64,000 nucleotides of DNA from Alphaproteobacteria bacterium UBA4588 (GTDB lineage Bacteria; Pseudomonadota; Alphaproteobacteria; Puniceispirillales; Puniceispirillaceae), in assembly GCA_949529445.1 (NCBI GenBank), contig CATISA010000018.1, positions 1 through 64,000 of the forward strand, written 5' to 3'. Position numbers and translations under genes: made by a program. How positions within the stretch are numbered: the first letter of the stretch is position 1; the number at the start of each line of letters is the position of its first letter. Shown here one piece after another: positions 11,093 to 20,727 of the stretch. The notes beneath the pieces are model-generated. The model worked only from the letters and a program-made list of their open reading frames with translations, did not search any database and was not told the DNA's origin.

Positions 11093-12499
11093 ATGCGCTA
11101 TATAAGCACGAGAGGAATGGACACAGACCGGTCTTTCGAAGATGTGTTGTTGAATGGGTTAGCCCGAGATGGCGGTTTGTATCTCCCCAAAACATGGCCG
11201 CATCTAAGCGCTGATGAAATACGCAGCATGTCTTCTAAATCCTACGCTGAAATAGCGGGCATGATTATCGGGCGTTTCACAGGTGGATATCCAGAACAGT
11301 CACAGATCACAGCAATGGCCGATGATGCCTATAAGGGATTTAACCATCGTGATGTTGCACCTTTGGTAACACTTGATAATAACCTGCATGTCTGTGAGCT
11401 GTTTCATGGTCCTACGATTGCGTTCAAAGATTATGCTATGCAATTTTTATCGCGTGCCTTTGATGATGCGTTGACCAAGACAGGCAAGAGGGCTGTTATT
11501 CTCGGCGCAACATCTGGTGATACCGGCTCAGCAGCTCTGGAAGCCTTCAAGGGACGCGAAAGTGTTGATGTTTTCATCCTGTTTCCCGAAGGGCGCGTCT
11601 CTCCTGTTCAGCAGAAGCAGATGACCTCTGTGCTAGATGCCGGTGCACATGCTGTTGCTGTTAAGGGTACTTTTGATGATTGTCAGGATTTAGTGAAAGC
11701 CAGCTTTAATGATGCAAGCTTCCGCGATGCTGTTAATTTATCAGCAGTGAACTCAATTAATTGGGCACGATTGGTACCACAAATTGTCTATTATTTTACG
11801 GCTGCGGTTGCACTTGGTGCACCAGATAAGCCAGTCGCCTTTTCGGTACCGACCGGTAATTTTGGTAACGTATTTGCGGGATGGGCCGCGCTGCAAATGG
11901 GTTTACCTATCGAAAAGCTTATTGTAGCCTCTAACCGTAATGATATTCTGACGCGCTTTTTTGAAACAGGACAGATGGTACGCGATGATGTTGCACCATC
12001 ACTTAGCCCGTCAATGGATATTCAAGCATCATCTAATTTTGAGCGGCTCCTGTTCGAATTGCTAGAACGTGATAGTGATAATGTGCGTACGCTGATGCAA
12101 GGGTTTAGCGAAACAGGCCGGTTTGATGTTAGTGCGGACGTGCTGACACGTGCGCTTGAAACATTTTCAGGCTTCCGTCTTGATGATGAAGGAACACGGG
12201 CGGAAATTACCCGAACAGCTGCGGAGACAGGTATGGTTATCGACCCGCATAGTGCTGTTGGTCTGTCAGCTGCGCGAGCGGCTCGTGCTACACGACTTGT
12301 GGCAGATGATATACCAATTATCTCTCTTGCCTGTGCGCATCCTGCTAAATTCCCTGATGCAGTAAAAAGTGCGACAGGGGCGCATCCCGTGCTACCAACC
12401 CATATGGCGGATCTAATGGAGCGTGAAGAGCGTTTTTCTGTGATAGAGAAAGATATTTCAGATGTTCAGGCGTTTGTGAAAGCAGGTATGCGCTCATGA
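11093..12499 (+). CDS. thrC: Threonine synthase
   Basis: A PLP enzyme that converts O-phosphohomoserine to threonine. MRYISTRG is the normal N-terminus and its ATG has an AGAGAAAGG ribosome site; a longer frame open from 10997 runs inside the SURF1 gene and is not credible. The PLP lysine is K112 in GPTIAFKDYAMQF and the SGDTGSAA phosphate loop follows. At 468 residues it belongs to the long, fungal/proteobacterial type. The stop overlaps the next start by four bases (ATGA), implying translational coupling. thrB is 5 kb away. Confidence 0.95.
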   Translation: MRYISTRGMDTDRSFEDVLLNGLARDGGLYLPKTWPHLSADEIRSMSSKSYAEIAGMIIGRFTGGYPEQSQITAMADDAYKGFNHRDVAPLVTLDNNLHVCELFHGPTIAFKDYAMQFLSRAFDDALTKTGKRAVILGATSGDTGSAALEAFKGRESVDVFILFPEGRVSPVQQKQMTSVLDAGAHAVAVKGTFDDCQDLVKASFNDASFRDAVNLSAVNSINWARLVPQIVYYFTAAVALGAPDKPVAFSVPTGNFGNVFAGWAALQMGLPIEKLIVASNRNDILTRFFETGQMVRDDVAPSLSPSMDIQASSNFERLLFELLERDSDNVRTLMQGFSETGRFDVSADVLTRALETFSGFRLDDEGTRAEITRTAAETGMVIDPHSAVGLSAARAARATRLVADDIPIISLACAHPAKFPDAVKSATGAHPVLPTHMADLMEREERFSVIEKDISDVQAFVKAGMRS

Positions 12500-13761
12500 C
12501 ACGCTGTATGAGCACCCTATCAAACGGGATACGTATTGCCTCCATTACCATGCCAGAGGCTCATTCAGTCTCGCTAGGTATTTGGATAAAAGCCGGCGCC
12601 CGTGACGAGAGGGATTCAGAGGTTGGCATTGCCCATTTTCTTGAACATATGGCGTTCAAGGGCACTGCTAACAGAAATGCTGCAGCAATTGCAGCTGAAG
12701 TCGAAGATGCTGGCGGCTATGTTAATGCCCATACAAGCCGTGAAGAAACAGCCTATTATATTAAATTACTGCCAGAGGATATTGAGCTTGCAGGTGACAT
12801 ATTGTGCGATATCCTGACCGCAAGCACTCTTCCCGAAGATGAGATTGAGCGTGAGCGTGGGGTGATTCTGCAAGAGCTTGGTCAAGCAATAGATTCTCCA
12901 GATGACATCGTTTTTGAAAATTTCAATGCAGCCTGTTATGGCGACCATATTCTTGGTCAGTCCATCCTTGGAACGACGGATAGTGTATCATCATTTAGTC
13001 GTGACGAACTAAGGGCCTTTATGGATCGTCATTATGGGACGGCCCAGATGTTTGTCTGTGCGTCTGGAAAATTAGATCATGACCAGCTCGTGCGAATGTG
13101 TGAAAACAGGCTGTCATCTGTTTCCAAAACAACACTTCATGCGCGCAGCACACCGGAATGGAAAGGTCAGACTAAGATCGTAGAACGCGAGTTAGAACAA
13201 TGCCATGTGGTTTTTGGTCTACCAGCTCCTTCTGCGACATCAGCCGAGCGATATGCGCTTTTGGTGTTGTCGAATATTTATGGTGGTGGCATGTCATCAC
13301 GTCTATTCCAGCAGGTTCGTGAAGAACGTGGATTATGCTACTCCATTTTTTCATTTGGTCAGCTGATCTCAGATACTGGTTTGTTTGGAATCTATGCCGG
13401 CACGTCTGAAGAATCCCTCAACGAAATGCTAGAAGTATCTGCACGCGCCTTTGGCGATGTTGCATCTTCGGTCAGTGATGTGGAAATGGCGCGTGCCCGC
13501 ACCCAGCTCAAGGCCTCGGTGATGATGGGGCTCGATTCCTCGACAGCCTTGAACGATCATTTGGCGCGTCAGGTTTTGATGTTTGGCAAAGTGCCACAAA
13601 CAGAGAATATTATTGCTGCTATCGAAGCTGTTACGGCAGATGAAGTTCGTACATTGGCTCAAAAATTGATTTCTAGCTCAACACCAAGTCTCTCATTGGT
13701 TGGCCCCGCGGCACATGCGCTAACAACAGACCAGCTATCATCCTTTATGATGCGCGGCTAG
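12496..13761 (+). CDS. M16 family zinc peptidase, MPP-beta-like
   Basis: A 421-residue peptidase related to the mitochondrial processing peptidase beta subunit. The inverted zinc motif HFLEH is at 47-51, and the distal glutamate E127 (ERGVILQE) lies at the expected distance of 75 residues. The C-terminal half has GGGMSSRLFQQVREERGLCYS, the inactive-domain signature of the family. It is coupled to thrC by ATGA overlap, an order common in alphaproteobacteria. The cytoplasmic or membrane-associated substrate is unknown. Confidence 0.93.
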   Translation: MTRCMSTLSNGIRIASITMPEAHSVSLGIWIKAGARDERDSEVGIAHFLEHMAFKGTANRNAAAIAAEVEDAGGYVNAHTSREETAYYIKLLPEDIELAGDILCDILTASTLPEDEIERERGVILQELGQAIDSPDDIVFENFNAACYGDHILGQSILGTTDSVSSFSRDELRAFMDRHYGTAQMFVCASGKLDHDQLVRMCENRLSSVSKTTLHARSTPEWKGQTKIVERELEQCHVVFGLPAPSATSAERYALLVLSNIYGGGMSSRLFQQVREERGLCYSIFSFGQLISDTGLFGIYAGTSEESLNEMLEVSARAFGDVASSVSDVEMARARTQLKASVMMGLDSSTALNDHLARQVLMFGKVPQTENIIAAIEAVTADEVRTLAQKLISSSTPSLSLVGPAAHALTTDQLSSFMMRG

Positions 13762-13777
13762 GCGCTGGCATGTATCG

Positions 13778-14359
13778 TCAGGCAGTTCCGCTTGTTGATG
13801 AGAGTGAGCCTGCAGTAATGCCCAGAAGCGCAAAGCTACGATCCCAGATAACATTGCTATCTGTTGTAAAAAGCATGTCAGGGTCCGCAGCAAGATGAAA
13901 CCACATATTCTGCCGCATTTCTTCTTCAAGCTGGCCAGAAGACCAGCCAGCATAGCCAAGCATAACTTTGGTCATAACAGGCCCAAACCCACGGGAGATT
14001 TCTTTTACCATATCAACATGAATAGAAAGGCAAATATCCTTGGTAACCGGAATAGTATCTGGCATCATATGGTCGTTTGAATGAAGAATGTAGCCACGTT
14101 GTGGGTCAACGGGACCTCCAATATAAACAGGATCGTCAGCGTCAAAATGTGGCATTTCAATGCCTAGTTTTTCATTTAACTGGCTGAGCGTAATGTCACT
14201 ACTTGGGTTATTTATTACCAGACCCATTGCAGCCTTATCGTCATGTTGGCACATGAATATCGCTTTATGTTTAAAGCGAGGATCTGTCATCTGAGGCGTT
14301 GCAACCAACAGCTGGCCCGCTAGATTTGTTGGTATTGTTGTCGGCTCTTTACCTGTCAT
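13778..14359 (-). CDS. YqgE/AlgH family protein (UPF0301)
   Basis: A 193-residue protein of the widespread UPF0301 family, recognised by GQLLVATPQM near the N-terminus, GLVINNP (46-52), YIGGPVDPQRGYILHS in the middle and GYAGWSSGQLEEEM. The biochemical role is unknown; Pseudomonas AlgH has been linked to alginate regulation but this does not transfer safely. It converges with the M16 peptidase gene (16-base gap) and is divergent from the DsbD-like gene. Confidence 0.92.
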   Translation of the reverse strand: MTGKEPTTIPTNLAGQLLVATPQMTDPRFKHKAIFMCQHDDKAAMGLVINNPSSDITLSQLNEKLGIEMPHFDADDPVYIGGPVDPQRGYILHSNDHMMPDTIPVTKDICLSIHVDMVKEISRGFGPVMTKVMLGYAGWSSGQLEEEMRQNMWFHLAADPDMLFTTDSNVIWDRSFALLGITAGSLSSTSGTA

Positions 14360-14447
14360 GTTTAAACATTAGCCTTGTTTGCTGATAGGTGCAATCAACA
14401 GGCACGCTTATCCTAGAATTGACTGTTGTCTCAATGCCGGATATTTC

Positions 14448-16610
14448 ATGAGGAAAGCCAGTGATGCTATCGAAAATCAAATGATATATAAAACTTGTGA
14501 AACCCGACATCAAGCGCCTATCAAGGGATCTGTTTATGTAAATAAACTCATTGTCACTGTTATGATGCTGCTGGCTTGTGGGCTGGCATCAGCGTGTTTT
14601 CAGCCAGTAAAGGCTGATGCGGTTATAGAAACAGATTTTGTCCGGATCAGCCTTATCTCTGGCAGTGAGGCTGCAGGTCAGAATAATACGGTCCCTGTTG
14701 GTCTCCGGTTTCAGTTGCAGTCTGGCTGGAAAGTCTATTGGCGTAGCCCGGGAGAGGCTGGTCTTCCGCCTGTATTCACCCCTAATGCTCTGCTGTCATC
14801 TGTGGTGGATACAGCGTTGCAATTTCCGGTGCCGACGAGGTTTTCACTTTTTGGCATTGATACTTACGGATATGGCGGCGATGTAATCCTGCCGGTGAAA
14901 ATAAAGAGGCTTTCAGGCAGCGTCGGTGACATCTTTATCGCAGGTCAGCTTGAAGCGCTCATATGTTCTGATATCTGTGTGCCTGTGTCTGGTGCACTCT
15001 CATTGACCATTCCTAGAGGACAAGCACTCCCCTCTGTCTTTGCTCAGCAGATTGCCCAGGCTGCCGCACAGGTGCCATCAGCACTCACCGGCCCTGATAT
15101 CAGCCTTAAAGATATGGTGCTAGAGCCGGGCATACTGTCCCTCCGATTTTCTGATAGAACTCCCGATATTACCGATATTTTTGTTGAGACTGACGTAAAT
15201 GGCTATAGTTTTGGGGCGCCAAAAAAAATTTCTGCAAACTTTTATCAGAGCCCGGTAGTTGGCCCTGACCTTCAGCCCCTTATCGGCACAGACCTACGAC
15301 TTACAATTGACGCTGGCAGTCAGTTCACAGAAATTACAGCGCCTGCTATAAAGGGTAATATCGGGTTATCTTCAGGTGTTGGCAGGTCCCTTTCATCGAT
15401 ATTGTTCCTTCTAGTGATAGCGTTTCTGGGTGGTATGATTTTAAATGTGATGCCATGTGTGTTGCCGGTGCTCACGATTAAGCTTGCTAGCATAGCTGAG
15501 ATGGGTGGCCAGGAGCCTATGATTATTCGGCGCCGAATGCTTGCAACGGCTGCGGGGATTCTCACAAGTTTTGCTGTTCTGGCAGCAGGGCTTATTTTCG
15601 TTCAACTTGCTGGGCATAGCGTTGGTTGGGGAATCCAGTTCCAAAACCCGTATTTTCTGTGTTTCATGGCGGTTGTCATGGTTTTGTTTAGCCTATCTCT
15701 TTTTGATGGGATTAGTGTGCCAATCCCTAGCTTTATAAACCAAATCTCTGCTGGCAATGATAGCAATTCTAATAGAGGTGCTGATTTTTCAAGCGGATTC
15801 CTTGTCACGCTTCTGGCAACGCCATGTTCAGCACCTCTTGTCGGAACAGCAGTAAGTTTTGCACTTGCTAGTCCGCCACCTCTGTTGGCTACTGTTCTAA
15901 TGGTTATGGGGGCAGGGCTGGCTGTGCCGTATCTACTCGGCGCAATAATGCCCAATTTTATAAGTCTGCTGCCGCGTCCAGGGAAATGGATGCTGCGCGT
16001 GAAACAAGCTCTTGGTATTGGCTTGCTTGGGACACTTGTTTGGCTGCTTTGGCTAGTACAGTCCCAGCTGGGCGTTAGTGGGCTTATTGGGCTCTTATTA
16101 TGTCTTGGTGGGCTATGTTTTAGTCTGTTTCTAACACCTGCATGGATGCGCGGGCTACAACAGGCTACAGTGCTTGTTCTCCTGACGGGCGCGGTCATCC
16201 TGCCGTCGCTTATCACTGGCAGTGCTAACCAGACACGCCTCTTAGCACAAGCTAGCGATGACTGGGATGTTTTCTCACAGCAGGCTCTTGATGACGCCCG
16301 TGAACAGAATAAACGAGTATTTGTTGATGTGACCGCAGAGTGGTGTGTTACCTGTAAGCTAAACAAGGCATTTGTGCTTGAAGATGAGGATGTGAGAACA
16401 GCATTGGGGGCTGATGATATTGTGCGGTTGCGGGCAGATTGGACGTTGCCAGATGACGATATTTCAGCCTATCTCTTTAGTTTTGGCCGGTTTGGTATTC
16501 CGTTTAATGCTGTTTATGGTCCAGCAGCAAAAGAGCCTCTTATTCTATCTGAACTTTTATCAGCTGATGAGGTTATTTCAGCACTGGCAAAATTTGGCTC
16601 ACTACCTTAG
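14448..16610 (+). CDS. DsbD/ScsB-like membrane thiol-disulfide reductase
   Basis: This protein moves electrons from cytoplasmic thioredoxin to the periplasm. After a signal-like hydrophobic segment comes a periplasmic domain (to about residue 300 of the annotated form) with LQSGWKVYWRSPGEAG, as in ScsB-type proteins, then a DsbD-like eight-helix region with MPCVLPVL and ATPCSAPL, each with the redox cysteine, and a C-terminal thioredoxin domain with WCVTC (C633, C636). The start is uncertain: ATGs at 14379, 14448, 14481 and 14562 are in frame and none has a good ribosome site. Close to c-type cytochrome functions it could serve maturation. Confidence 0.88.
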   Translation: MRKASDAIENQMIYKTCETRHQAPIKGSVYVNKLIVTVMMLLACGLASACFQPVKADAVIETDFVRISLISGSEAAGQNNTVPVGLRFQLQSGWKVYWRSPGEAGLPPVFTPNALLSSVVDTALQFPVPTRFSLFGIDTYGYGGDVILPVKIKRLSGSVGDIFIAGQLEALICSDICVPVSGALSLTIPRGQALPSVFAQQIAQAAAQVPSALTGPDISLKDMVLEPGILSLRFSDRTPDITDIFVETDVNGYSFGAPKKISANFYQSPVVGPDLQPLIGTDLRLTIDAGSQFTEITAPAIKGNIGLSSGVGRSLSSILFLLVIAFLGGMILNVMPCVLPVLTIKLASIAEMGGQEPMIIRRRMLATAAGILTSFAVLAAGLIFVQLAGHSVGWGIQFQNPYFLCFMAVVMVLFSLSLFDGISVPIPSFINQISAGNDSNSNRGADFSSGFLVTLLATPCSAPLVGTAVSFALASPPPLLATVLMVMGAGLAVPYLLGAIMPNFISLLPRPGKWMLRVKQALGIGLLGTLVWLLWLVQSQLGVSGLIGLLLCLGGLCFSLFLTPAWMRGLQQATVLVLLTGAVILPSLITGSANQTRLLAQASDDWDVFSQQALDDAREQNKRVFVDVTAEWCVTCKLNKAFVLEDEDVRTALGADDIVRLRADWTLPDDDISAYLFSFGRFGIPFNAVYGPAAKEPLILSELLSADEVISALAKFGSLP

Positions 16611-16654
16611 ATTACCCCGATGCCGATATTATTTTTTTCAAAGGATTAACCGAA

Positions 16655-17140
16655 ATGTCTCTTGAAGCTGGATTTACCATCCCGTCCGCGATGTTCTATA
16701 CGAAGGATGATGACGGCATTAATGCAAATGATACAGTCGAGTATTTTGCAGGCCGTAAAATTGTGGTGTTTGCCCTTCCGGGCGCTTTTACAACCACTTG
16801 TTCTTCCCGTCATCTGCCATCTTATATTGAGCATCATGATGCGTTGAAATTAGCAGGGGTTGATGCGATCGCATGTCTTGCGGTTAATGATGCGCATGTT
16901 ATGCACGCTTGGGCCGCTGCCGAGGGTGCTACTGGCAAAATAGATATGCTAGCGGATAGCACAACAGCTGTGAGTGCTGCACTGGGCATTCTCTTTGATA
17001 TGGGTGGCATTCTAGGTAAGCGCGCAACACGCTGTGCGTTTATTGTCGAAGATGGCGTTGTTGGTCATGTCTTTATGGAAGAGGTTGGCGCATTTGAAGT
17101 ATCTGACGCTGGCACCGTTCTGGCAGCATTAACAGCCTAA
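16655..17140 (+). CDS. Peroxiredoxin, Prx5/hybrid type
   Basis: A 161-residue thiol peroxidase that reduces H2O2 and organic hydroperoxides. The peroxidatic cysteine C49 lies in PGAFTTTCSSRHLP, the TxxC pattern of the Prx5 subfamily, which is usually reduced by glutathione/glutaredoxin or thioredoxin. Two further cysteines (in DAIACLAV and ATRCAF) exist, and I cannot tell if either resolves. An AAAGGA site precedes the ATG. It follows the DsbD-like gene by 44 bases and converges on rnhA. Confidence 0.94.
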   Translation: MSLEAGFTIPSAMFYTKDDDGINANDTVEYFAGRKIVVFALPGAFTTTCSSRHLPSYIEHHDALKLAGVDAIACLAVNDAHVMHAWAAAEGATGKIDMLADSTTAVSAALGILFDMGGILGKRATRCAFIVEDGVVGHVFMEEVGAFEVSDAGTVLAALTA

Positions 17141-17153
17141 CGCCTATCAGACA

Positions 17154-17603
17154 TTAAAATTGCCGCGCCTCTGTGCTTGCAAGCTCGTCACACCGCTCAT
17201 TCAAGGGATGTCCTGCATGTCCCTTGATCCATTGCCATTCTATCTGGTGAGACTGGGTTGCTGCATCAAGACGTTGCCATAATTCTTGATTGGCAACAGG
17301 TTGTTTTTTAGCATTTTTCCAGCCATTGCGCTTCCAGCCTGCAATCCAGTTCTGTATCCCATTCAGAACATAGCGGCTATCAGATACAACTGTGATGCTA
17401 ACAGGACGTTTCAGGGCTTCAAGCCCCATGATAACAGCCATTAATTCCATCTGGTTATTTGTCGTATCGGCAAGCCCCCCGCTGAGCACACTTTCATGTT
17501 CTCCCCATTGCAGAATGGCGGCCCATCCACCGGGGCCTGGATTGCCAAGGCAGGCGCCATCTGTATGCAATGTAACGGACGGTGCTGGCATATCAGTTAT
17601 CAT
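17154..17603 (-). CDS. rnhA: Ribonuclease HI
   Basis: RNase HI cleaves the RNA strand of RNA-DNA hybrids. All active-site residues are present: D15, E53, D75, H129 and D139, each exactly five positions beyond the E. coli numbering, plus the GNPGPGGW loop. I place the start at the ATG that overlaps the thrB stop (ATGA); a GTG two codons earlier is less likely. The protein is then 149 residues. The ispH-thrB-rnhA order is typical of alphaproteobacteria. Confidence 0.96.
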   Translation of the reverse strand: MITDMPAPSVTLHTDGACLGNPGPGGWAAILQWGEHESVLSGGLADTTNNQMELMAVIMGLEALKRPVSITVVSDSRYVLNGIQNWIAGWKRNGWKNAKKQPVANQELWQRLDAATQSHQIEWQWIKGHAGHPLNERCDELASTEARQF

Positions 17604-18565
17604 GACCACAGACCATAAGCTTCAGGTCCCGGCGCTGTATCATGGAACCGAAGCTTGGCATAATATTCCATCGGATTAAGCGGTTTTACCATGGCATCTG
17701 CAGGTGTATTTATCCAATCATAAAGCCGAGTTAAGAAAAACCTCATCGCCGCGCCTTTACATAATAGCGGTAATGCCTGTTTTTCAGCGTCGCTTAAGGG
17801 GCGCTGCTCTTGATAGGCTGATAATATCGTTGATGATTTTGTGACGTTAAAGCTACCGTCAGCATCAAAGCACCATGAATTTAAAGTCACCGCAATGTCA
17901 TAGGCCAGAATATCATGGCAGCCAAAATAAAAATCAATGATGCCAGTAAGCTTGTCTCTCACAAAAAGTGCATTGTTTGGGAATAAATCTGCATGGATAA
18001 AGCCGCGAGGCAGGGACTTTGGCCATTTAGTGAGTATATCTGTTAGCTGAGATGCTGCTTTTTCTCTGATATCTTGTGGCAGGTCGGGAATCTCGCCAGT
18101 GATAGACGCTAGTAAAGGCGCCCAGCTTTCTGGTCCGAGCGCATTATGACGCATTATCGTGAAATCATCAGACTTGATATGAAAGTGCGCCAGAGCGCTT
18201 CCCAAAGCCGCGCATTTTTCTCGGTTAGGAAAGCGGTGCGATGTGCCGTCAAGGAAGCTTACCATAGCAGCTGTTCGGCCAGCACATATTTGCAGAATGG
18301 CGCCTGTTTTATCCTTAATGGGGACAGGGCATTGCAGACCCTTTGCTGATAAATGTTCCATCAATCCGATGAAGAAAGGCAGGTCAGCTTCATCAACACG
18401 CTTTTCATATAAGGTCAGGATATAATGTGCTTTTGTGGTGCGCACGAGGTAATTAGAATTTTCAACACCTTCAGCGATACCCGCAAAGCTCAGCAACTCG
18501 CCTATATCGTAGCGCGCAAGCAGCGCTGCAAGTTCATCATCTTCTATATGAGTATAGACTGCCAT
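17600..18565 (-). CDS. thrB: Homoserine kinase, APH-fold type
   Basis: The enzyme phosphorylates homoserine, supplying the substrate of the thrC product encoded 5 kb away. It is not the GHMP-type ThrB of E. coli but the choline-kinase/aminoglycoside-phosphotransferase fold used in alphaproteobacteria, with HADLFPNN (191-198) and the metal-binding DFYF (211-214). Length, 321 residues, is normal. It lies 12 bases after ispH and is coupled to rnhA. Confidence 0.94.
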   Translation of the reverse strand: MAVYTHIEDDELAALLARYDIGELLSFAGIAEGVENSNYLVRTTKAHYILTLYEKRVDEADLPFFIGLMEHLSAKGLQCPVPIKDKTGAILQICAGRTAAMVSFLDGTSHRFPNREKCAALGSALAHFHIKSDDFTIMRHNALGPESWAPLLASITGEIPDLPQDIREKAASQLTDILTKWPKSLPRGFIHADLFPNNALFVRDKLTGIIDFYFGCHDILAYDIAVTLNSWCFDADGSFNVTKSSTILSAYQEQRPLSDAEKQALPLLCKGAAMRFFLTRLYDWINTPADAMVKPLNPMEYYAKLRFHDTAPGPEAYGLWS

Positions 18566-18577
18566 TCGCCTGCCTAC

Positions 18578-19528
18578 TTATGCCTTTGTCAGGATCGATG
18601 GGAGTTTAAACTGCATATTTTCAGAAATAAAATTTTGATATTCAGTAGTTAGCTGATAGCGCGTCTCAAGAAGGTTGCGCACCTCATCGACCAGAATTTC
18701 AGGAGCAGATGCTCCAGCTGACAATGCAATGACATCCGCTTTATCCACTAGGTCTGTATTGATTTCTGATGCATCTGCTATCAAATGAGCCTCTGGAGCG
18801 CCAGCTTTCAGTGCCACTTCAACAAGTCTTTTTGAGTTGGATGAATTCTGTGCGCCGATAACAAGAAGAAGGTCAACATCGCCTGCTAATGCCTTTACAG
18901 CATTTTGTCTGTTTGTTGTTGCATAACAGATATCTTCACCGCGTGGGCCTGAAATATTGGGGAAGCGGTGTTGAAGAATGGAAATAATCTCAGCCGTCTC
19001 GTCTGTTGATAAGGTCGTTTGTGAGGCAAAGGCAAGGTTCACATTTTCTGGAGGTTCAATAGAAGCTGCATCTTCGACTGTTTCAACAAGACTCATCTCA
19101 CCATCTTTGACCTGGCCCATTGTGCCGATGACTTCCGGGTGACCAGCATGTCCTATCAAAAAGATGTGACGACCATGTTTAACATGCCTATCAGCCTCGA
19201 TATGCACTTTGGTGACCAGAGGGCAGGTTGCATCAATCGCAATCATATTTAATCTATCTGCATTTTCATGCACAGATTTAGCGACGCCGTGAGCTGAAAA
19301 AATAACGGGCGCACCAGTTGGCACCTCGTCCAGTTCTTTAACAAATACCGCACCTTTGGCAGCAAGATCATCAACAACTCTTTTGTTATGAACGATTTGA
19401 TGACGAACATAGACAGGGGCACCGTATTTTTCCAGCGCAACCTCAACAATACGGATAGCCCTGTCAACACCGGCACAAAATCCTCGCGGTGCTGCAAGTA
19501 TCAATTTTTTAGCAGGTTTATCGGCCAT
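18578..19528 (-). CDS. ispH: 4-hydroxy-3-methylbut-2-enyl diphosphate reductase IspH
   Basis: The last enzyme of the MEP isoprenoid pathway, giving IPP and DMAPP. The three cluster cysteines C18 (PRGFCAGV), C102 (DATCPLV) and C201 ([11 protein letters not shown]) and the catalytic E132 in GHAGHPEV are present. 316 residues. It heads an operon with thrB and rnhA. The dxs and ispA genes of the same pathway are near 57 kb. Confidence 0.96.
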   Translation of the reverse strand: MADKPAKKLILAAPRGFCAGVDRAIRIVEVALEKYGAPVYVRHQIVHNKRVVDDLAAKGAVFVKELDEVPTGAPVIFSAHGVAKSVHENADRLNMIAIDATCPLVTKVHIEADRHVKHGRHIFLIGHAGHPEVIGTMGQVKDGEMSLVETVEDAASIEPPENVNLAFASQTTLSTDETAEIISILQHRFPNISGPRGEDICYATTNRQNAVKALAGDVDLLLVIGAQNSSNSKRLVEVALKAGAPEAHLIADASEINTDLVDKADVIALSAGASAPEILVDEVRNLLETRYQLTTEYQNFISENMQFKLPSILTKA

Positions 19529-19669
19529 AATAACCTATAACTGTTCTATCTTGGCGTGTGAGCAATGCGCAAAAGCATGCGGATAAATCTATCTGGTAAA
19601 CTTTGTAGCAGACTATCAATATTGTTGCTATAAAGCAGTGTGAAGAAATGACAAAAGAGTTTTCCTGCA

Positions 19670-20158
19670 ATGACCTATCCTACTGCTCTGTTTTATACTC
19701 GTTTTGCCGCGATAAGTCTCAGCCTTGTTATGCTTTCTGGCTGTTCAACCTTTGAGCCAGACCCTATCGGCTGTAATGAGCGGGTAACAGCACTGGAACT
19801 AGGCGCGCGCTCTAGTATCGCAGCGCTGGAGACTGCAGAGCCGCTAGAGGTGCGCTTAAATGGCGTGTCAGCCTCATGTGTAAATTATGAGACTGAAACC
19901 TACATTGATATCAGTGCAGGTTTGAAAATCATGCGCATGCAATCAGATATTGAAGATGTTGCGCAACTGGAAGTGCCATTTGTAGTTGCAGCAGTTGCTG
20001 GTGATGATACTGTTGTTGAGCATAGATCCCTCGGATTTAAAATGGCCTTGTCACATAATAAACGCACAATTTATCCAGTAGTAGAGTTTGGTATTACTGT
20101 GCCGGTGGATGGCCGTGCTGTTATTACGTTAACTCCGGATGCTGTAAAGATTAATTAA
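19670..20158 (+). CDS. Putative lipoprotein of unknown function
   Basis: I do not recognise this 162-residue protein. Residues 1-24 form a signal peptide and MLSGC is a clear lipobox, so lipidation at C25 is expected. Two further cysteines (GCNERV, ASCVNY) could form a disulphide. The rest is a mixed, beta-rich sequence with no catalytic motif that I can see. It stands alone, divergent from ispH, and ends just before a strong bidirectional terminator. No ribosome site is obvious beyond a purine-rich AAAAGAG. Confidence 0.75.
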   Translation: MTYPTALFYTRFAAISLSLVMLSGCSTFEPDPIGCNERVTALELGARSSIAALETAEPLEVRLNGVSASCVNYETETYIDISAGLKIMRMQSDIEDVAQLEVPFVVAAVAGDDTVVEHRSLGFKMALSHNKRTIYPVVEFGITVPVDGRAVITLTPDAVKIN

Positions 20159-20185
20159 GGCTAGCGGCTCACAGTACAGATGCTT

Positions 20186-20235
20186 ATATAACAAAAACCC
20201 CTCTCACATCGCCGTGACAGGGGTTTTTGTTATAT
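20186..20235. terminator. Bidirectional intrinsic terminator
   Basis: A 17-base-pair perfect stem (ATATAACAAAAACCCCT with its complement) is followed, after one C/C mismatch, by a further four pairs (TCAC/GTGA) and a six-base loop. With A-run and T-run on either side it can stop transcription both from the lipoprotein gene and from the converging ATP synthase operon. Confidence 0.93.
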
Positions 20236-20246
20236 GAACTAGCTTA

Positions 20247-20726
20247 CTATTTTGAGGCAGAGATTTGGGTCACTGACTGGTCAATCAGCTGAAGCGAGGC
20301 TTTTTCATCTAGGCTGGTTACCATCAAATCGCGGGCAGCATTTGCAGCGAGGGATGCCGCCGTGCCGCGGAGTTCAGTAATCAACGCAGCTTCCGCTGCT
20401 TTGATTTTTGCCGTAGCCTGTGCTTCGCGGCGCGCGACAGTATCTTTGGCGCGGGCTTCTGCATCTTCACGAATACGGTCTGCAGCAGTAAGCGCGTTTG
20501 CAATGATTGTTTTTGCTTCTGCTTCTGCTTCTTTTTTCAGGGCTTCAAATTTTTCTAGCTCACGCGCTGCATCTTTGCGCAGCTGTTTTGCTTCATCTAA
20601 CTCAGCACTGATTTTGTCTGCGCGTCCATCAAGCATTCCAACCAATGCCGCGCGGGCTTTTTTCCAGACTAAAATAATAAACAGGGCAAATCCGATTGCA
20701 ACCCAAGCTGATTCGTCAAAATACAT
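20247..20726 (-). CDS. atpF: ATP synthase F0 subunit b
   Basis: A peripheral-stalk subunit of the F1F0 ATP synthase. It has one N-terminal transmembrane helix (FDESAWVAIGFALFIILVW) followed by a long charged, alanine-rich coiled coil. The ATG preceded by AGGAGG gives 159 residues and lies immediately after the b' stop; a longer frame begins inside the previous gene. It is the last gene of the F0 operon, before the terminator. Confidence 0.94.
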   Translation of the reverse strand: MYFDESAWVAIGFALFIILVWKKARAALVGMLDGRADKISAELDEAKQLRKDAARELEKFEALKKEAEAEAKTIIANALTAADRIREDAEARAKDTVARREAQATAKIKAAEAALITELRGTAASLAANAARDLMVTSLDEKASLQLIDQSVTQISASK

Positions 20727-20727
20727 G

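Noticed and set aside
15602-16366. Long minus-strand frame opposite the DsbD-like gene
   Set aside because: A 254-codon frame with arginine/serine/threonine-rich translation and no motif, fully overlapping a well-supported gene.
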